A stretch of 64,000 nt of DNA, taken from NCBI GenBank assembly GCA_947441615.1, contig CANEUH010000003.1:62001-126000 (forward strand). Direction: 5' to 3'. The translations under genes were made by a program, and so were the position numbers. Positions 43,809 through 51,953 of this stretch are shown piece by piece. Each line of letters begins with the position of its first letter. Within the stretch, counting starts at the first letter, position 1. This stretch comes from Bacteriovoracaceae bacterium. Its GTDB lineage: Bacteria > Bdellovibrionota > Bacteriovoracia > Bacteriovoracales > Bacteriovoracaceae. The notes below the pieces were generated by a model that saw only the letters and a program-made list of their open reading frames with translations, was not told the origin of the DNA and searched no databases.

Positions 43809-45410
43809 ATGAGCTTTAAGCCTCGCTGCACATTTGCCATTATCTCCCACCCAGATGCTGGTAAAACCACTATGACCGAAAAACTCTTATGGTTTGGTGG
43901 AGTCGTTCGTGAGGCCGGGATGGTGAAATCCAAAACAGGTGACTACGCAAAGTCTGACTGGATGGAATTAGAAAAGCAGCGTGGGATCTCAATTACTTCG
44001 TCGGTTATGAGTTTTGAATATAATGACCGTGCACTTCACTTACTCGATACACCAGGGCACAAAGATTTTTCAGAAGATACGTACCGAACTCTCACCGCCG
44101 TTGAATCCGTTCTCATGATGATTGACTCTGCTAAAGGGGTGGAGGCGCAAACAATTAAACTCATGGAAGTGTGTCGTATGAGAGATACACCCATTGTGAC
44201 TTTCATGAATAAATTTGACCGTGAGGCAATGGACCCTTTTGCACTTTTAGATAACATTGAATCCATTCTTAAAATCCAGTGTATCCCCATGACTTGGCCT
44301 GTGGGTAATGGAGTCGACTTTAAAGGTGTTTATGACTTTAAAACGAAACAAATTTTGAGTTTTAAAGATTCAAGAGACCCTTTCTCTCCAACGTTTATTG
44401 ATGCCTCTGACTTGAACTCAAAAACTTTAGAAAATGAAATTGGCCCAGCTCTTTTAGAAAAACTTAAAGAAGAACTTGAGATGGTTCAGACCCTCATTCC
44501 TGAGTTCAGCATGGATGAGTATCAGGCGGGCATTCAAACTCCTGTGTTTTTTGGTTCTGCCCTTAAAAACTTCGGCGTCAAGGAAACACTCGATCTCATC
44601 ACGCAAATTGCTCCAACTCCAAAGCCTCGTGAAGCTGTCCTCGCTCCCTATGACTCTGGCGCAGATAAAGTCACTATTGATCCAACTGATTCAGAGTTCA
44701 CTGGATTTATTTTTAAAATTCAGGCGAATATGGATCCAAAGCATCGAGACCGGATTTCATTTATGCGAGTGTGCTCAGGAAAATTTAATCGAAATGATAA
44801 AATCTATCACGTGAGATCAGGTAAAGAGATCAGGATCGCGACTCCTCTTATTTTTCAGGCAAGAGACCGGGACATCGTTGAAGAAGCACTTGCTGGGGAT
44901 ATTATTGGACTCTACGATACGGGAAAATACCAGATTGGTGATACCTTCTCGATGGGTAAAAAACATATCCGCTACACCGGTATTCCAAGTTTTTCTCCAG
45001 AACTCTTTATGAGGGTGACGGCAAAAGACCCCATGAAGGCAAAGCATCTAGAGAAAGGACTCTCACAGCTTTCTGAAGAAGGAGCGACTCAGTTATTCAT
45101 CAGGCGTCATACAAATGAGAAAATGCTCGGGGCCGTAGGTGCTCTTCAATTTGAGGTCGTGAAGTACCGCTTAGAAGATGAATATTCAGTGGAGGCGACT
45201 TATGAGCCAGTTGCGTGGGCGGGTGTTAGATGGTTAAGATTTCCAGATAAAAAGGCCGAAGAAAAATTCGCTCAAGAGTATTCTTCTGTCATTATGGAAG
45301 ATAAAGAAAAGCGTCTCTGTTTTGCCGTAAGAACTGAGTGGGACTTAAAGCTTGCGATGGAAAAAAATCCAAGTGTGGAATTCTTTAAAAACTCCGACTA
45401 CATTGACTAG
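43809..45410 (+). CDS. prfC: Peptide chain release factor 3
   Basis: The GTPase motifs are G1 ISHPDAGKTTMTEKLL, G2 QRGISITSSVM, G3 LLDTPGHKDFSEDTYR and G4 TFMNKFDREAMDP, followed by the RF3-specific C-terminal domains (FIFKIQANMDPKHRDRISFMRVCSG and GAVGALQFEVVKYRLEDEY). RF3 uses GTP to recycle RF1/RF2 after termination. At 533 residues it has standard length. AAGGATCC lies upstream of the ATG. A strong terminator follows 35 bases after the stop. Confidence 0.96.
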   Translation: MSFKPRCTFAIISHPDAGKTTMTEKLLWFGGVVREAGMVKSKTGDYAKSDWMELEKQRGISITSSVMSFEYNDRALHLLDTPGHKDFSEDTYRTLTAVESVLMMIDSAKGVEAQTIKLMEVCRMRDTPIVTFMNKFDREAMDPFALLDNIESILKIQCIPMTWPVGNGVDFKGVYDFKTKQILSFKDSRDPFSPTFIDASDLNSKTLENEIGPALLEKLKEELEMVQTLIPEFSMDEYQAGIQTPVFFGSALKNFGVKETLDLITQIAPTPKPREAVLAPYDSGADKVTIDPTDSEFTGFIFKIQANMDPKHRDRISFMRVCSGKFNRNDKIYHVRSGKEIRIATPLIFQARDRDIVEEALAGDIIGLYDTGKYQIGDTFSMGKKHIRYTGIPSFSPELFMRVTAKDPMKAKHLEKGLSQLSEEGATQLFIRRHTNEKMLGAVGALQFEVVKYRLEDEYSVEATYEPVAWAGVRWLRFPDKKAEEKFAQEYSSVIMEDKEKRLCFAVRTEWDLKLAMEKNPSVEFFKNSDYID

Positions 45411-45445
45411 ATTTTCGCTTTCGTGATTGCTAAAGACAAAAAAGA

Positions 45446-45469
45446 AAGGGCCAGGAAAACCTGGCCCTT
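45446..45469. terminator. Bidirectional Rho-independent terminator between prfC and the first metalloprotease paralog
   Basis: A perfect 10-bp stem (AAGGGCCAGG with CCTGGCCCTT) with an AAAA loop. The minus-strand tail is TCTTTTTT, a good T tract for the protease gene ending at 45495. Confidence 0.9.
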
Positions 45470-45494
45470 CTCTATCAATCAAGAAGAATAAGGA

Positions 45495-46358
45495 TTATTT
45501 CTTCGGTTTAAACCAACATAGAGGACGTAGACCAGTCGTGTGTCCAAGAGACCCGTGACAAGTTCCTTTCACTTCATCTTTCTGAGATACATCTTCATTG
45601 AAACCGATTTCACAAAGAGCACCTTGGAAGTATGTATCAAGACGACACTGGTGAGCAGGGTGAGCATCATCAGTTGTCGCTACAACTTTTGTATCTGGAG
45701 TTTCAAACTTAGCTTCTGGCTTCTTTCTAAGAGAAGCAAAGAGGGCTGCAACAGAAGCACCGGCCATTCCATTACGAACACAAATCGCTTTATCATCTTT
45801 ATTTGGCCATGCCTTAGAACAAGCTTCAGTTAAAGCAGCAGGAGCTTTAAACTTACGAACAACAATTGAATTCTTATCGTTAAGGAAAGTCTTACGAAGA
45901 CACTTTAAAGTCGCAAAGTAATCAGCTTGACCTTCATTTGATGCCCAACGATTAAGAAAACCAGAAACCTTTGGAGCTCCACCTAGGTGGTGACCAATTT
46001 CGTGACAAAGAACAAGGGCAAACCCATCTTCTGTTATCGTTTGGTGACGAGCAAGACCACCGTACATATTAACGAGCCAAGAGCCAGCTCTTGTTGCATT
46101 TGCATTAACAGTAGCGTCCCCCCACTTACGAGCAATTTTAAGTGTTCCGCCCATGTTAGATACGATTGGAGCATAAATTGTTTCAACCTTATCAATTACA
46201 GAGTTGAATTGAGCTTCAGTTAAACCGCCTGTAGTTTTAAGGCCAACAGGAATCCTAAGATCATTTTCAGGAAGAAATCCAGTTCTTCCATCTTCTGAAC
46301 AAGCTAGAACTGAACCAGAAATTGCTAAAGTTAACATAAGAGCAGATAAAAACTTCAT
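45495..46358 (-). CDS. Secreted zinc metalloprotease, tandem paralog 1
   Basis: The 287-residue protein has a signal peptide ending VLA-C20 and the core VLCHEIGHHLGGAP (H119, E120, H123), followed by WASNEGQADYFATLKCLRK, where E142 and D146 resemble the E-xxx-D third-ligand site of M48-type gluzincins. A Cys-rich C-terminus (QCRLDTYFQGALCE, GTCHGS, LCWFKP) is shared by all four paralogs, so disulfides and a periplasmic or extracellular location are likely. The family is not one I can name. AAGGAG precedes the ATG. It is the last of the array in transcription order and has its own terminator. Confidence 0.75.
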   Translation of the reverse strand: MKFLSALMLTLAISGSVLACSEDGRTGFLPENDLRIPVGLKTTGGLTEAQFNSVIDKVETIYAPIVSNMGGTLKIARKWGDATVNANATRAGSWLVNMYGGLARHQTITEDGFALVLCHEIGHHLGGAPKVSGFLNRWASNEGQADYFATLKCLRKTFLNDKNSIVVRKFKAPAALTEACSKAWPNKDDKAICVRNGMAGASVAALFASLRKKPEAKFETPDTKVVATTDDAHPAHQCRLDTYFQGALCEIGFNEDVSQKDEVKGTCHGSLGHTTGLRPLCWFKPKK

Positions 46359-46456
46359 TCATTCTCCTTGAGATCAAATCTCTCCAGAAGAATATCTTAA
46401 GAATTCTGTATAAAAAATGTCAGCAATTAAATATGACTGTAAGAAGATGAAAGAAA

Positions 46457-46477
46457 TAGGGCCCAGATCGGGCCCTA
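46457..46477 (-). terminator. Terminator after metalloprotease paralog 2
   Basis: A perfect 8-bp stem (TAGGGCCC with GGGCCCTA) with a 5-base loop, 11 bases after the stop of the gene ending at 46489; the minus-strand tail is TTTCTTTC. Confidence 0.75.
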
Positions 46478-46488
46478 AGTATTAAAAA

Positions 46489-47373
46489 TTACTTAACTAC
46501 AGAGGGCTTAAACCAGCAAAGCGGGCGAAGACCAGAAGCATGGCCAGTTGTTCCATGGCATGTACCAGTGACTTCTGAAGAAGCTGTTACATCTTCATGG
46601 AAAGAAACAGCACAAAGTGATCCTTGAAAGTAAGTATCAAGGCGACACTGAGTCGCTGGGTGATTATCATCAGTCTTTGTCACAACCCTTGCGTCTGGTG
46701 TTTCAAACTTTGGTTCAACATTAGAGTTACGAAGGGCCTGGAAAAGCTTAGCAACAGACATTCCCGCCATACCACCACGGATACAAGTGTAGTAGTCTTG
46801 GTTCCAGATATGCTGGGCCGAACAAGCTTTTTGAAGTGTTTCAGGAACATTCATAACACGAACGATTTCTTCGTTGTTATCTCTCTCCCAACCGCGACGA
46901 AGACATTTTAAAGTCGCAAAGTAATCAGATTGACCTTCGTTTGAGGCCCATGGAGAAGACCATGGAGAAACTTTTCTTGGTGCCCCACCAATGTGGTGAC
47001 CAAGCTCATGACAAACAACAAGAGCAAATCCATCTTCAGTAATAGTCTCATGACGAGCAAGACCTCCGAACATAGAAACTTTCCAAGTTGTGCCAAGCTG
47101 TTGAGCGTAAGCATTCACAGTAGCGTCAGTCCACTTTCTTTCAATGAGAAGATCTCCACCATATGATTTTACGATTGGTGTATAAAGAGTCTCATATTTA
47201 TCAATAATGGCATTGAATTGCTCTTCAGTGATTCCGCCAACTCTTTTGGCATGAGCAGAGATTTTTAAATTGTTCTCTGGAACAAATCCCTCATCACCAT
47301 TAACAGTACAGGCAATAGTTGGAAGAGATAATGCGATAGAGGCGAACAGCAATCCTTGCTTAAATAATTTCAT
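46489..47373 (-). CDS. Secreted zinc metalloprotease, tandem paralog 2
   Basis: The 294-residue protein shares the architecture of paralog 1: signal peptide ending TIA-C, then EGFVPENNLKI, ITEEQFNAIIDKYETLY, the zinc site VVCHELGHHIGGAPR, WASNEGQSDYFATLKCLRR, and the C-terminal QCRLDTYFQGSLC...GTCHG...LCWFKP. Between the zinc site and NEG it has a slightly longer loop (KVSPWSSP). AAGGAG lies before the ATG. It is flanked by terminators on both sides, so it is transcribed on its own. Substrate unknown. Confidence 0.75.
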   Translation of the reverse strand: MKLFKQGLLFASIALSLPTIACTVNGDEGFVPENNLKISAHAKRVGGITEEQFNAIIDKYETLYTPIVKSYGGDLLIERKWTDATVNAYAQQLGTTWKVSMFGGLARHETITEDGFALVVCHELGHHIGGAPRKVSPWSSPWASNEGQSDYFATLKCLRRGWERDNNEEIVRVMNVPETLQKACSAQHIWNQDYYTCIRGGMAGMSVAKLFQALRNSNVEPKFETPDARVVTKTDDNHPATQCRLDTYFQGSLCAVSFHEDVTASSEVTGTCHGTTGHASGLRPLCWFKPSVVK

Positions 47374-47501
47374 TCGAATGAACTCCTTAAAGATGAAAAA
47401 ATCTTCTTAACAGAATTTTGACATAATCTTAATTAGTCTTAATAGATGAAATAGTGAAAGTAAGAAATTGCTGGTTGGACTGTTTTGATCAAGAATTAAA
47501 C

Positions 47502-47525
47502 GAAGGGGTCAATCATGACCCCTTC
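47502..47525 (-). terminator. Terminator after metalloprotease paralog 3
   Basis: A perfect 10-bp stem (GAAGGGGTCA with TGACCCCTTC) with an ATCA loop, 15 bases after the stop at 47541; the minus-strand tail is GTTTAATT. Confidence 0.82.
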
Positions 47526-47540
47526 AAATAAAAATCAAAA

Positions 47541-48413
47541 TTACTGAACTGTCGGCTTAAACCAACAACGAGGACGAAGACCTACTGACTGACCAGTTGA
47601 ACCGTGACAAGAGCCTGCCACTTCTTCTGTTTGACCAATTTCTTCGTTGAATGATTTCTCACAAAGAGCACCCTGAAAGTAAGTATCAAGGCGGCACTGA
47701 GTTGCTGGGTGATTGTCATTTGTCACAGACACTTGCTTAGGATCTGGAGTATCAAACTTAGCTGGAGATGATTGCCAAGAGAGTGCTCCGAAAAGCTTCG
47801 CTACAGAGTCACCGGCCATACCACCTCTGATACAAAGGTTTTGATCTTCAACTGATGACCAGTTTTTAGCACATGATTCAGTTAAAAATTTTGGAACCGT
47901 CATACCTGCGACAACAGCTGCGTTGTCATCTGATTGCCATGCACGGCGAAGACACTTTAGAGTTGCGAAATAATCAGACTGGCCTTCGTTAGATGCCCAA
48001 TCGTCTCCAGCGTATCTTGGAGCTCCACCAATGTGGTGACCAAGTTCATGACAAACAACAAGAGCAAATCCATCAGCAGTGATTGTTTTATGTCGAGCGA
48101 GACCGCCGAACATAGAGACTTTCCAAATATTTCCTTCTTGTTCAGCATAGGCGTTAACTGTTCCGTCAGTCCAGCGACGAACGACTTCTAGTTTTCCACC
48201 GTACTCAGAAACAATTGGTGAATAAATTGTTTCGATTTGATCAATCACTGAATTAAATTTTTCTTCAGTAATTGTGTTAACTTCTTTAGCATCTACAGAA
48301 AGATAAAGATCGTTTTTAGGTAAGAAACCTTCAGATCCATTTTTTGTACACGCTAGTACTGGTTGAGACAGAATGGCGACGGCAAGTAGCATTCCTTGCG
48401 AAAGCTTATTCAT
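47541..48413 (-). CDS. Secreted zinc metalloprotease, tandem paralog 3
   Basis: The start is taken at the ATG at 48413, just after AAGGAGGATTA; an in-frame ATG at 48452 would place 13 residues before the signal peptide. The 290-residue protein ends its signal peptide at VLA-C and has the same blocks as its neighbours: EGFLPKNDLYL, VVCHELGHHIGGAPR, WASNEGQSDYFATLKCLRR, MAGDSVAKLF, QCRLDTYFQGALCE and GSCHGSTGQSVGLRPRCWFKP. It is closest to paralogs 2 and 4 by eye. Its terminator is strong. Confidence 0.75.
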   Translation of the reverse strand: MNKLSQGMLLAVAILSQPVLACTKNGSEGFLPKNDLYLSVDAKEVNTITEEKFNSVIDQIETIYSPIVSEYGGKLEVVRRWTDGTVNAYAEQEGNIWKVSMFGGLARHKTITADGFALVVCHELGHHIGGAPRYAGDDWASNEGQSDYFATLKCLRRAWQSDDNAAVVAGMTVPKFLTESCAKNWSSVEDQNLCIRGGMAGDSVAKLFGALSWQSSPAKFDTPDPKQVSVTNDNHPATQCRLDTYFQGALCEKSFNEEIGQTEEVAGSCHGSTGQSVGLRPRCWFKPTVQ

Positions 48414-48497
48414 TAATCCTCCTTGATTAATTAAAACTTCTTTAATCGTCACACATTCCGAATTTTGGGCCAGTGAACTTCTTTTAATGTAAGAAGA

Positions 48498-48516
48498 TGT
48501 TGGTAAAACTCCAACA
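48498..48516 (-). terminator. Weak possible terminator after metalloprotease paralog 4
   Basis: A 6-bp stem (TGTTGG with CCAACA) and 7-base loop lies 11 bases after the stop at 48528. The tail (ATCTTCTTAC) is only moderately T-rich, so read-through into paralog 3 is possible. Confidence 0.35.
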
Positions 48517-48527
48517 CTCAGGAATAC

Positions 48528-49397
48528 TTAAAATGCCGGTTTAAACCAACAGCGAGGACGAAGGCCTACGGTTTGCCCACTAGACGAATGACAGGCACCG
48601 GAGATTTCTTCAATAGGACCTAGATCTTCCTCAAATGATTTTTCGCAAAGTGATGCCTGAAAATAAGTATCTAAGCGGCACTGAGTCGCGGGATGAGAGT
48701 TAAGTGTTATTTTCACGACTTTAGGATCAGGTTTATGAAATTTTGCAATCCATCGGTTTGTAGAAACAGCTGAAAAAAGTCTTGAGACAGAATCTCCGGC
48801 CATTCCCACTCGGATACAGAGATTTTGGTCATCTAATCGTGGCCAATTTTTCTCACAACTCTTTACTAAAAATGTTGGTGCCTTTAACGTTCTTGCCACA
48901 TCACTATTATTATCAAATTGCCAAATTCTTCGAAGACATTTAAGCGCCCCAAAGTAGTCAGCTTCCCCTTCATTTGAGGCCCAATGATAGTCTGAGTAGC
49001 GAGGAAACCCACCAAGGTGATGCCCAATTTCATGGCACATCACAAGTGCAAACCCATCTGGTGTAATCGTCATATGGCGAGCAAGACCCCCATACATAAT
49101 GACTTTCCAAATAACCCCTTGTCTTTCAGCATAAGCATTCACGGTTCCATCAATCCATTTTTTTTCTACTTGTAGGGTGCCTCCCATTTGAGAAAAAAGA
49201 GGAGCATAAATGTGCTGAATTTTTTCAATGATAGAGTTAAATTTTTCTTCACTTAAAGTATTTCTATCTTTGGTCTCGATGGGAATCGAGAGATCATTTT
49301 TTGGGAGAATCCCCTCCTTCGCATCTTCTGAGCAAGAGAAAACAAACTGAGAAAAACTGAGGCTAAAAAAAACCAAAATATTAACAATCTTTTTCAT
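48528..49397 (-). CDS. Secreted zinc metalloprotease, tandem paralog 4
   Basis: This 289-residue member starts the array. The signal peptide ends near VFS-C. The zinc site is VMCHEIGHHLGGFPR, followed by WASNEGEADYFGALKCLRR; here the segment reads E-G-E-A-D, closest to the ExEAD form of M48 peptidases, which supports Glu as third ligand. The C-terminal CRLDTYFQASLCEKSFEED and RPRCWFKPAF blocks are conserved. GGAGG precedes the ATG. It is the most divergent of the four by eye. Confidence 0.75.
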   Translation of the reverse strand: MKKIVNILVFFSLSFSQFVFSCSEDAKEGILPKNDLSIPIETKDRNTLSEEKFNSIIEKIQHIYAPLFSQMGGTLQVEKKWIDGTVNAYAERQGVIWKVIMYGGLARHMTITPDGFALVMCHEIGHHLGGFPRYSDYHWASNEGEADYFGALKCLRRIWQFDNNSDVARTLKAPTFLVKSCEKNWPRLDDQNLCIRVGMAGDSVSRLFSAVSTNRWIAKFHKPDPKVVKITLNSHPATQCRLDTYFQASLCEKSFEEDLGPIEEISGACHSSSGQTVGLRPRCWFKPAF

Positions 49398-49470
49398 TTT
49401 TCCTCCGTGATATTTGAAAACTCACGAGGGATCTTCCCAGACAAAAAATAAGAGTCAATTTAAGAAAAAT

Positions 49471-50379
49471 TTAGAAATAGCTAATGAGCCAATACCAAAA
49501 AGAAAGTGTAAAAAAAGACAAAGGTACGCCAACACCAAGCATAACACCAGCGAGCCTAGGTCTTAGGTTATGAGTCATAGCAAGAATACTCGAGGTGATC
49601 ATTGGTGCCATACCAGCTTCAATGACTGAGATATTAAAAATCTTTTTCTCGACTCCAAACAAAAAATACAAAATAAAAATAAGTCCCGGGGCAAGAAGAA
49701 GTTTATAAAAAAGACCAAGTGAGAGATAACGAAGTTCACTTTTAATCGCGTCTAACCGCAGTTGAAGACCCACAGAAATAAGCGCCATTGGAGTGAGAAT
49801 CCCCGCCAATCTCTCTAAGATCTCCTTGGTCATTCCAGAAGGCCGCCATCCTAGGGCCCCTAAGATAAGACTCAGTAAGAAGGCCACAAAGGGTGGAAAG
49901 AAGATAACTTTTTTAACGAGGAGTCTTTTTTTTATTTTTCCCGAGGAATAAGTGAGTGCTACCCAGATCCCAAGGCTTGAGACAATTAAAAAACTACCAG
50001 ATTGATCAAGAAAAATGGCGTGCTTAAGGGCCTCTTTTCCAAAGAGGGCTTCGATCACCGGAAAGCCTACGAAAGCTGAATTACAAAAACCTGCGGTTAA
50101 AATAAGAGAACCTATTAAGCTTTTTTCCCACTGAAACTTTTGTCCCAGGAAGTTAAAAAAACCAAAAGAAACTCCAAAAATGATCCAGGTTACAAGTGTC
50201 AGAGAAATAAGAGACGCATTCCATTCAAGAAATGGAATAGACAGAAGACAGACTGCCGGGAGGGGCACATAAAGGATTAAAGTTCCAAGAGTTGATGGGG
50301 TGTTTTCTGGAATGGATTTGACATGTCTTAGTCCGAGACCAATAAAAAGACAAACAACCAAAGTGAGAAGACTAACCAT
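49471..50379 (-). CDS. AEC-family (auxin efflux carrier-like) transporter
   Basis: The 302-residue protein is almost wholly hydrophobic with about ten membrane segments in two halves. The first half has SLIGSLILTAGFCNSAFVGFPVIEALFG, the typical N-P/N-x-x-F-x-G-P-like crossover of this family; the second has LAGILTPMALISVGLQL and VIEAGMAPMITSSILA. Bacterial members export small organic acids such as malate or malonate. It is divergent from the xanthine dehydrogenase operon, sharing a 134-base gap. Confidence 0.85.
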   Translation of the reverse strand: MVSLLTLVVCLFIGLGLRHVKSIPENTPSTLGTLILYVPLPAVCLLSIPFLEWNASLISLTLVTWIIFGVSFGFFNFLGQKFQWEKSLIGSLILTAGFCNSAFVGFPVIEALFGKEALKHAIFLDQSGSFLIVSSLGIWVALTYSSGKIKKRLLVKKVIFFPPFVAFLLSLILGALGWRPSGMTKEILERLAGILTPMALISVGLQLRLDAIKSELRYLSLGLFYKLLLAPGLIFILYFLFGVEKKIFNISVIEAGMAPMITSSILAMTHNLRPRLAGVMLGVGVPLSFFTLSFWYWLISYF

Positions 50380-50406
50380 TTTTTATCGTTTTAAATGAAG
50401 TGAAAA

Positions 50407-50422
50407 ATAAGATTTATCTTAT
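50407..50422. promoter_or_regulatory. Inverted repeat in the AEC transporter/xdhA divergent gap
   Basis: ATAAGAT-TT-ATCTTAT is a perfect 7-2-7 inverted repeat lying 28 bases upstream of the transporter start and 91 bases upstream of xdhA. It could be an operator serving both genes; it could also be chance in an AT-rich gap. Confidence 0.35.
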
Positions 50423-50513
50423 AAATGGGATCGAATCTTGGCAAATAAGTAAACTTTAAGCGATGATATCTTGCTTGGATAAATGTTAATTATGTCGTCA
50501 TGCGAAAGGGTCA

Positions 50514-51953
50514 ATGATGAGAAATAAAATTGTCTTCTACCTAAACGGAACAAGAAAAGAACTGGGGGCCACACAGGCTTCCATGATGCTCGCTGATTAT
50601 CTTCGGTATGATCAAAGTCTTACGGGAACAAAAATTGTCTGCGCTGAAGGTGATTGCGGGGCCTGTAGTGTGCTTCGTTATTTTCCTCACATTAAGGGAG
50701 TTGATAACGATAACTATCTTCCAGTAAATTCCTGCATTACTCTCGTTTCTCAGCTTGATGGCTCAAGTCTTGTGACAGTGGATGCTTTAAAAAATAAAGA
50801 TCAACTCCATGAAGTTCAAAAAGCTATGGTGAGCTGTCACGGCTCTCAGTGCGGGTTTTGTACCCCTGGATTTGTGATTGCTCTCACTGGTCTAGTAGAA
50901 GAAAAACTCAGTCGCCATGAAAAAAAGATCACCACATGTGAGGCGAAAAATTCCATGACCGGGAATCTCTGCCGCTGCACGGGTTATAAGCCAATCATTG
51001 AAGCCGCAGAGTCAATTGATCTTTCTCAATGCGAATCCATTAAAAAACGCTTCTATTCTGAACAGCAGGAAGTGGATCTATTGAGAGTTTTTTCTGAATC
51101 TGTTGAAATCAATTCAGGGGACTTCCATTTCTTTGCCCCTAAGACACTCACTGATGCAATCGAATTTTTAAAAGTTTATCCGGACACAAGGATCCTAGGC
51201 TCAGGAACTGATCTTGGTGTGGTTCATAATAAACGAAAAACTAAACTCACAAAAGTTATGAGCCTTCACCTCATAACTAAACTCTATGATGTCTCTGAAG
51301 ATCAGGGAGTCGTCACAGTGGGAGCAAGAGTCACTCACACAGAGTTTAGGCACTTTATAAAAAAGAGAATCCCAGATTTTTCAAAGTATCTTGATATCTT
51401 TGCGAGTCCTCAGATTAAAAATCTTGGCACCATAGTGGGAAATATCGCAAACGCTTCTCCTATTGGTGACACTCCCCCTGCGTTTCTTGCTCTACGGGCG
51501 GAAGTGGTTATCTTGGGGCATAAGGGAGAAAGAATAGTTCCCATGGATAAGTTTTTCTTAGCTTACAGAAAGACAACACTCATTCATGGTGAGATCATTA
51601 CTCATATTCGCTTTAATCTTCCCGAGAAGAATTCCAGCATAAAATTCTACAAATACTCCAACCGAAAAGATCTTGATATCTCTGCGGTGAATTTTGCTAT
51701 TCATGTAGATTGGGATGGGAATGATAAGAAAAAAATTAAAGATATTACAATTGCTGCTGGTGGTGTGGCAGCGACTCCCCTTCGCTTTATAAAGACTGAA
51801 GAGGCACTTAAGAAGAATTTTAATATCGATGAAGGAGTGAAAGAACTTCACGGAGAATTTAAACCCCTTAGTGACTTAAGGGCCTCAAGTGCTTACCGGC
51901 ATGTGTTACTTGAAAACTATTTCCGTAAATTTTTCTCGGAGGTTTCAGTATGA
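50514..51953 (+). CDS. xdhA: Xanthine dehydrogenase small subunit (2Fe-2S and FAD)
   Basis: The 479-residue protein has a plant-type [2Fe-2S] domain (CAEGDCGACSVL), a second [2Fe-2S] helical domain (GSQCGFCTPGFVIAL and GNLCRCTGYKPI), and an FAD-binding domain (ILGSGTDLGVV, NLGTIVGNIANASPIGD, about 200-380) with a CO-dehydrogenase-flavoprotein C-terminal domain. It passes electrons from the molybdenum subunit to NAD. Two ATGs are adjacent at the start; GAAAGGG lies upstream. The stop overlaps the xdhB start (ATGA). Confidence 0.94.
   Translation: MMRNKIVFYLNGTRKELGATQASMMLADYLRYDQSLTGTKIVCAEGDCGACSVLRYFPHIKGVDNDNYLPVNSCITLVSQLDGSSLVTVDALKNKDQLHEVQKAMVSCHGSQCGFCTPGFVIALTGLVEEKLSRHEKKITTCEAKNSMTGNLCRCTGYKPIIEAAESIDLSQCESIKKRFYSEQQEVDLLRVFSESVEINSGDFHFFAPKTLTDAIEFLKVYPDTRILGSGTDLGVVHNKRKTKLTKVMSLHLITKLYDVSEDQGVVTVGARVTHTEFRHFIKKRIPDFSKYLDIFASPQIKNLGTIVGNIANASPIGDTPPAFLALRAEVVILGHKGERIVPMDKFFLAYRKTTLIHGEIITHIRFNLPEKNSSIKFYKYSNRKDLDISAVNFAIHVDWDGNDKKKIKDITIAAGGVAATPLRFIKTEEALKKNFNIDEGVKELHGEFKPLSDLRASSAYRHVLLENYFRKFFSEVSV

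Noticed and set aside
45495-49397. Metalloprotease paralogs as lipoproteins because of a Cys at the signal-peptide end
   Set aside because: The residues before the Cys (VLA, TIA, VFS) do not fit a standard lipobox at -3 and -2, and the Cys is one of several conserved cysteines, so a disulfide is more likely.
50380-50513. Possible purine riboswitch before xdhA
   Set aside because: The conserved purine-aptamer core segments are absent and the gap is short; only an inverted repeat is seen.
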